From assembly GCA_022600255.1 (NCBI GenBank), contig JAHZKU010000266.1, positions 1 to 6,441 of the forward strand: a stretch of 6,441 bases of DNA. Direction: 5' to 3'. The notes below the pieces were generated by a model. It was given only the letters and a program-made list of their open reading frames with translations, did not search any database and had not been told where the DNA came from. This document shows, piece after piece, positions 5,428 through 6,441 of this stretch. A program made the translations under genes and the position numbers. Position 1 is the stretch's first letter, and every line of letters begins with the position of its first letter. This DNA is from Actinomycetes bacterium (lineage in GTDB: Bacteria; Actinomycetota; Actinomycetes; S36-B12; GCA-2699445).

Positions 5428-6031
5428 GACCCCCGCCGACCGAAGCCTGGTTCGGCTAGTTCACTTCCCGCGGTGGATGTGTAACCCTGATGACATGTTG
5501 TCCAGCGAAGACCAGGCCAGCCAGACGAGCGGATCGGGCGTGGGCACAACGACCGAGCCCGCAGCGACGCACCCGGTCTACCGGGAGCGATTGTTTCCGC
5601 GGCCCTGGGTTTGGCTGGCCCTCGTCGCCTTTGTTGGTGCGCTAGCCATGGCGTACGCCTACGCCTGGGGTGCCACCTCTGGATGGGCGGTCTTTCTCGC
5701 AGGCTCGTTGGTCAGTGTGCTGATGTTGTTTGTAACGGCGCCACGAATTGAGGTCAGTAGCCGGGAGCTGCGAGCCGGGAAGGCCCGGCTGCCCATCGAG
5801 TACGTAGGCAAAGTGGCCGCATTAGACAAGGAGCAAACCGAATCGGTGCAAGGACCCAAGTCTGATCCGGCGGCCTACCTGCTCATTCGGCCATTGGCCG
5901 CATCACGATCGGTGATCGTGGAACTCACCGACGAGGTGGATCCCCACCCCTACTGGTTGCTGAGCACGCGCAACGCGCAAGCACTCTCAGCCGCCTTGGT
6001 GGCCGTGCGCCCCACCTACCGGCCGGCCTGA
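5423..6031 (+). CDS. DUF3093 family membrane protein
   Basis: A 202-residue membrane-anchored protein of the actinobacterial DUF3093 family (Rv2698 counterpart), function unknown. The conserved part starts at PVYRERLFPRPWVW (51-64), followed by two hydrophobic helices at about 63-82 and 88-106. A soluble domain follows with SSRELRAGKARLP (112-124), VGKVAALDKEQ (128-138), GPKSDPAAYLLIRP (144-157), the stretch LTDEVDPHPYWLLSTR (168-183) and a closing helix. These are the family blocks as I remember them. The start is uncertain. GTG 5423 has a perfect AGGAGG but adds about 50 poorly conserved residues before the domain. ATG 5495 gives 178 residues, closer to the roughly 160 I recall for Rv2698, but has no clear ribosome site. 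The gene is divergent from the thioesterase-dut operon and convergent with the DUF4235 gene. Confidence 0.87.
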   Translation: MQTPADRSLVRLVHFPRWMCNPDDMLSSEDQASQTSGSGVGTTTEPAATHPVYRERLFPRPWVWLALVAFVGALAMAYAYAWGATSGWAVFLAGSLVSVLMLFVTAPRIEVSSRELRAGKARLPIEYVGKVAALDKEQTESVQGPKSDPAAYLLIRPLAASRSVIVELTDEVDPHPYWLLSTRNAQALSAALVAVRPTYRPA

Positions 6032-6083
6032 GCGAAAACAGCTCGGCGAGAATCAGTCGGGCCACCAATATTCTGACGGCCCA

Positions 6084-6113
6084 CGTTAGTGACCCACTCA
6101 CGGGGCACTAACG
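6084..6113. terminator. Hairpin between convergent genes, probable shared terminator
   Basis: CGTTAGTG (6084-6091) and CACTAACG (6106-6113) form a perfect 8-bp stem. After one A/G mismatch, CCC (6093-6095) pairs with GGG (6102-6104) around the loop ACTCAC. It lies 52 bases after the DUF3093 stop and 8 bases after the DUF4235 stop on the other strand, as expected of a bidirectional terminator. No T-run follows on either strand; such tail-less hairpins are commonly proposed as terminators in actinobacteria. Confidence 0.55.
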
Positions 6114-6121
6114 CGCGATGC

Positions 6122-6373
6122 CTAGAAGCTGTCGTTGGACTGCACTTTTTTGGCGATGGTGCGGTTGACGGCGACGGTCACGACCGCCCCCACAACCGCG
6201 GTGGCGGACGCATACAACATCACCCGGGTGACAGGAACGTCGAGGTCATCGGCTTTGGGTACTGAGTTGCCGGTGCTAGCGCGATAAACGGCGGCGAATG
6301 CTTTTTGGGCCACCCAAACCCCGCCCATGGCGATTAGCGGCGCGCCCATCTTGAGCACTTCGTTGTTTTGCAT
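6122..6373 (-). CDS. DUF4235 family small membrane protein
   Basis: An 83-residue protein with two likely membrane helices, at about 9-30 and 51-70, joined by a short polar loop containing VPKADDLDVPVTRVMLYA (38-55). The second helix is followed by N-R-T-I-A-K-K. The size, the layout of helix, proline-containing loop and helix, and the basic residue after helix two match DUF4235, an actinobacterial family of unknown function. The assignment rests on this pattern, since the individual residues are weakly conserved. The ATG at 6373 is supported by AGGAG 4 bases upstream. It is a single gene in view, convergent with the DUF3093 gene across a strong hairpin; anything preceding it lies beyond the window. 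Confidence 0.75.
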   Translation of the reverse strand: MQNNEVLKMGAPLIAMGGVWVAQKAFAAVYRASTGNSVPKADDLDVPVTRVMLYASATAVVGAVVTVAVNRTIAKKVQSNDSF

Positions 6374-6377
6374 GTCA

Positions 6378-6382
6378 CTCCT
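6378..6382 (-). promoter_or_regulatory. Ribosome binding site AGGAG for the DUF4235 gene
   Basis: On the minus strand AGGAG ends 4 bases before the ATG at 6373, which supports this short frame as a real gene. Confidence 0.7.
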
Positions 6383-6398
6383 GCGTTGATTCGTATCG

Positions 6399-6404
6399 AC
6401 TCTA
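6399..6404 (-). promoter_or_regulatory. Possible -10 element of the DUF4235 gene
   Basis: TAGAGT on the minus strand matches TATAAT at four of six bases. A start about 7 bases downstream would give a leader of roughly 18 bases containing AGGAG. The best -35 candidate, AGGTCA 18 bases upstream, matches only three of six, so the call is weak. Confidence 0.25.
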
Positions 6405-6441
6405 GCGGAACAACGCTGGCCGTGACCTAGCCTTCGCAGTC

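Noticed and set aside
6049..6082. Short overlapping inverted repeats (AGAAT/ATTCT and GGGCC/GGCCC) after the DUF3093 stop
   Set aside because: Stems of five pairs with long, mutually overlapping loops; weaker than the adjacent hairpin at 6084-6113 and likely chance.
1..6441. Signs of horizontal transfer, mobile elements, CRISPR or RNA genes
   Set aside because: No transposase, integrase, terminal repeats, direct-repeat array or tRNA-like clover-leaf was seen; composition and gene order look like core chromosome.

Overview
The window is chromosomal DNA from an actinobacterium (class Actinomycetes), probably not a mycobacterium. G+C is high (roughly 60% by eye), several genes use GTG starts, and genes are packed end to end with 1-8 nt overlaps. 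The gene order matches, from memory, the Mycobacterium tuberculosis block Rv2691-Rv2698: ceoB, ceoC, DUF3159, OB-fold protein, alpha/beta hydrolase, DUF3710, dut, DUF3093. Two differences stand out. A PaaI-type hotdog thioesterase lies between dut and the DUF3093 gene, and a DUF4235 gene follows where M. tuberculosis has a DUF4193 gene.

Layout. (1) 13-1367, plus strand: two tandem TrkA/RCK potassium-uptake regulators (ceoB, ceoC), sharing one base and preceded by the same 11-base ribosome-binding segment. (2) 2586-1391, minus strand: an OB-fold protein whose stop overlaps the GTG start of a DUF3159 membrane protein (GTGA). (3) About 2738-3469, plus strand: a small alpha/beta hydrolase with an uncertain start. 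(4) 5343-3496, minus strand: an overlapping three-gene operon of hotdog thioesterase, dUTPase (dut) and a DUF3710 acidic protein. (5) 5423-6031, plus strand: a DUF3093 membrane protein whose start is debatable because a perfect AGGAGG sits far upstream of the conserved domain. (6) 6373-6122, minus strand: a small DUF4235 membrane protein, convergent with the previous gene across a GC-rich hairpin.

Function. Only the potassium-uptake regulators and dUTPase have roles that can be named with confidence. The RCK pair should gate a potassium transporter encoded outside the window. dUTPase removes dUTP and supplies dUMP for thymidylate synthesis. The other genes belong to actinobacterial families of unknown or general function that travel together. 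No phage, transposon, CRISPR, tRNA or rRNA signal was seen, and no gap between genes exceeds 300 bases. I found no clearly new system. The best leads are the leader and start of the DUF3093 gene, the unusual motif 5 of dUTPase, the hydrolase lacking the usual C-terminal histidine, and the conserved but uncharacterised neighbourhood itself.
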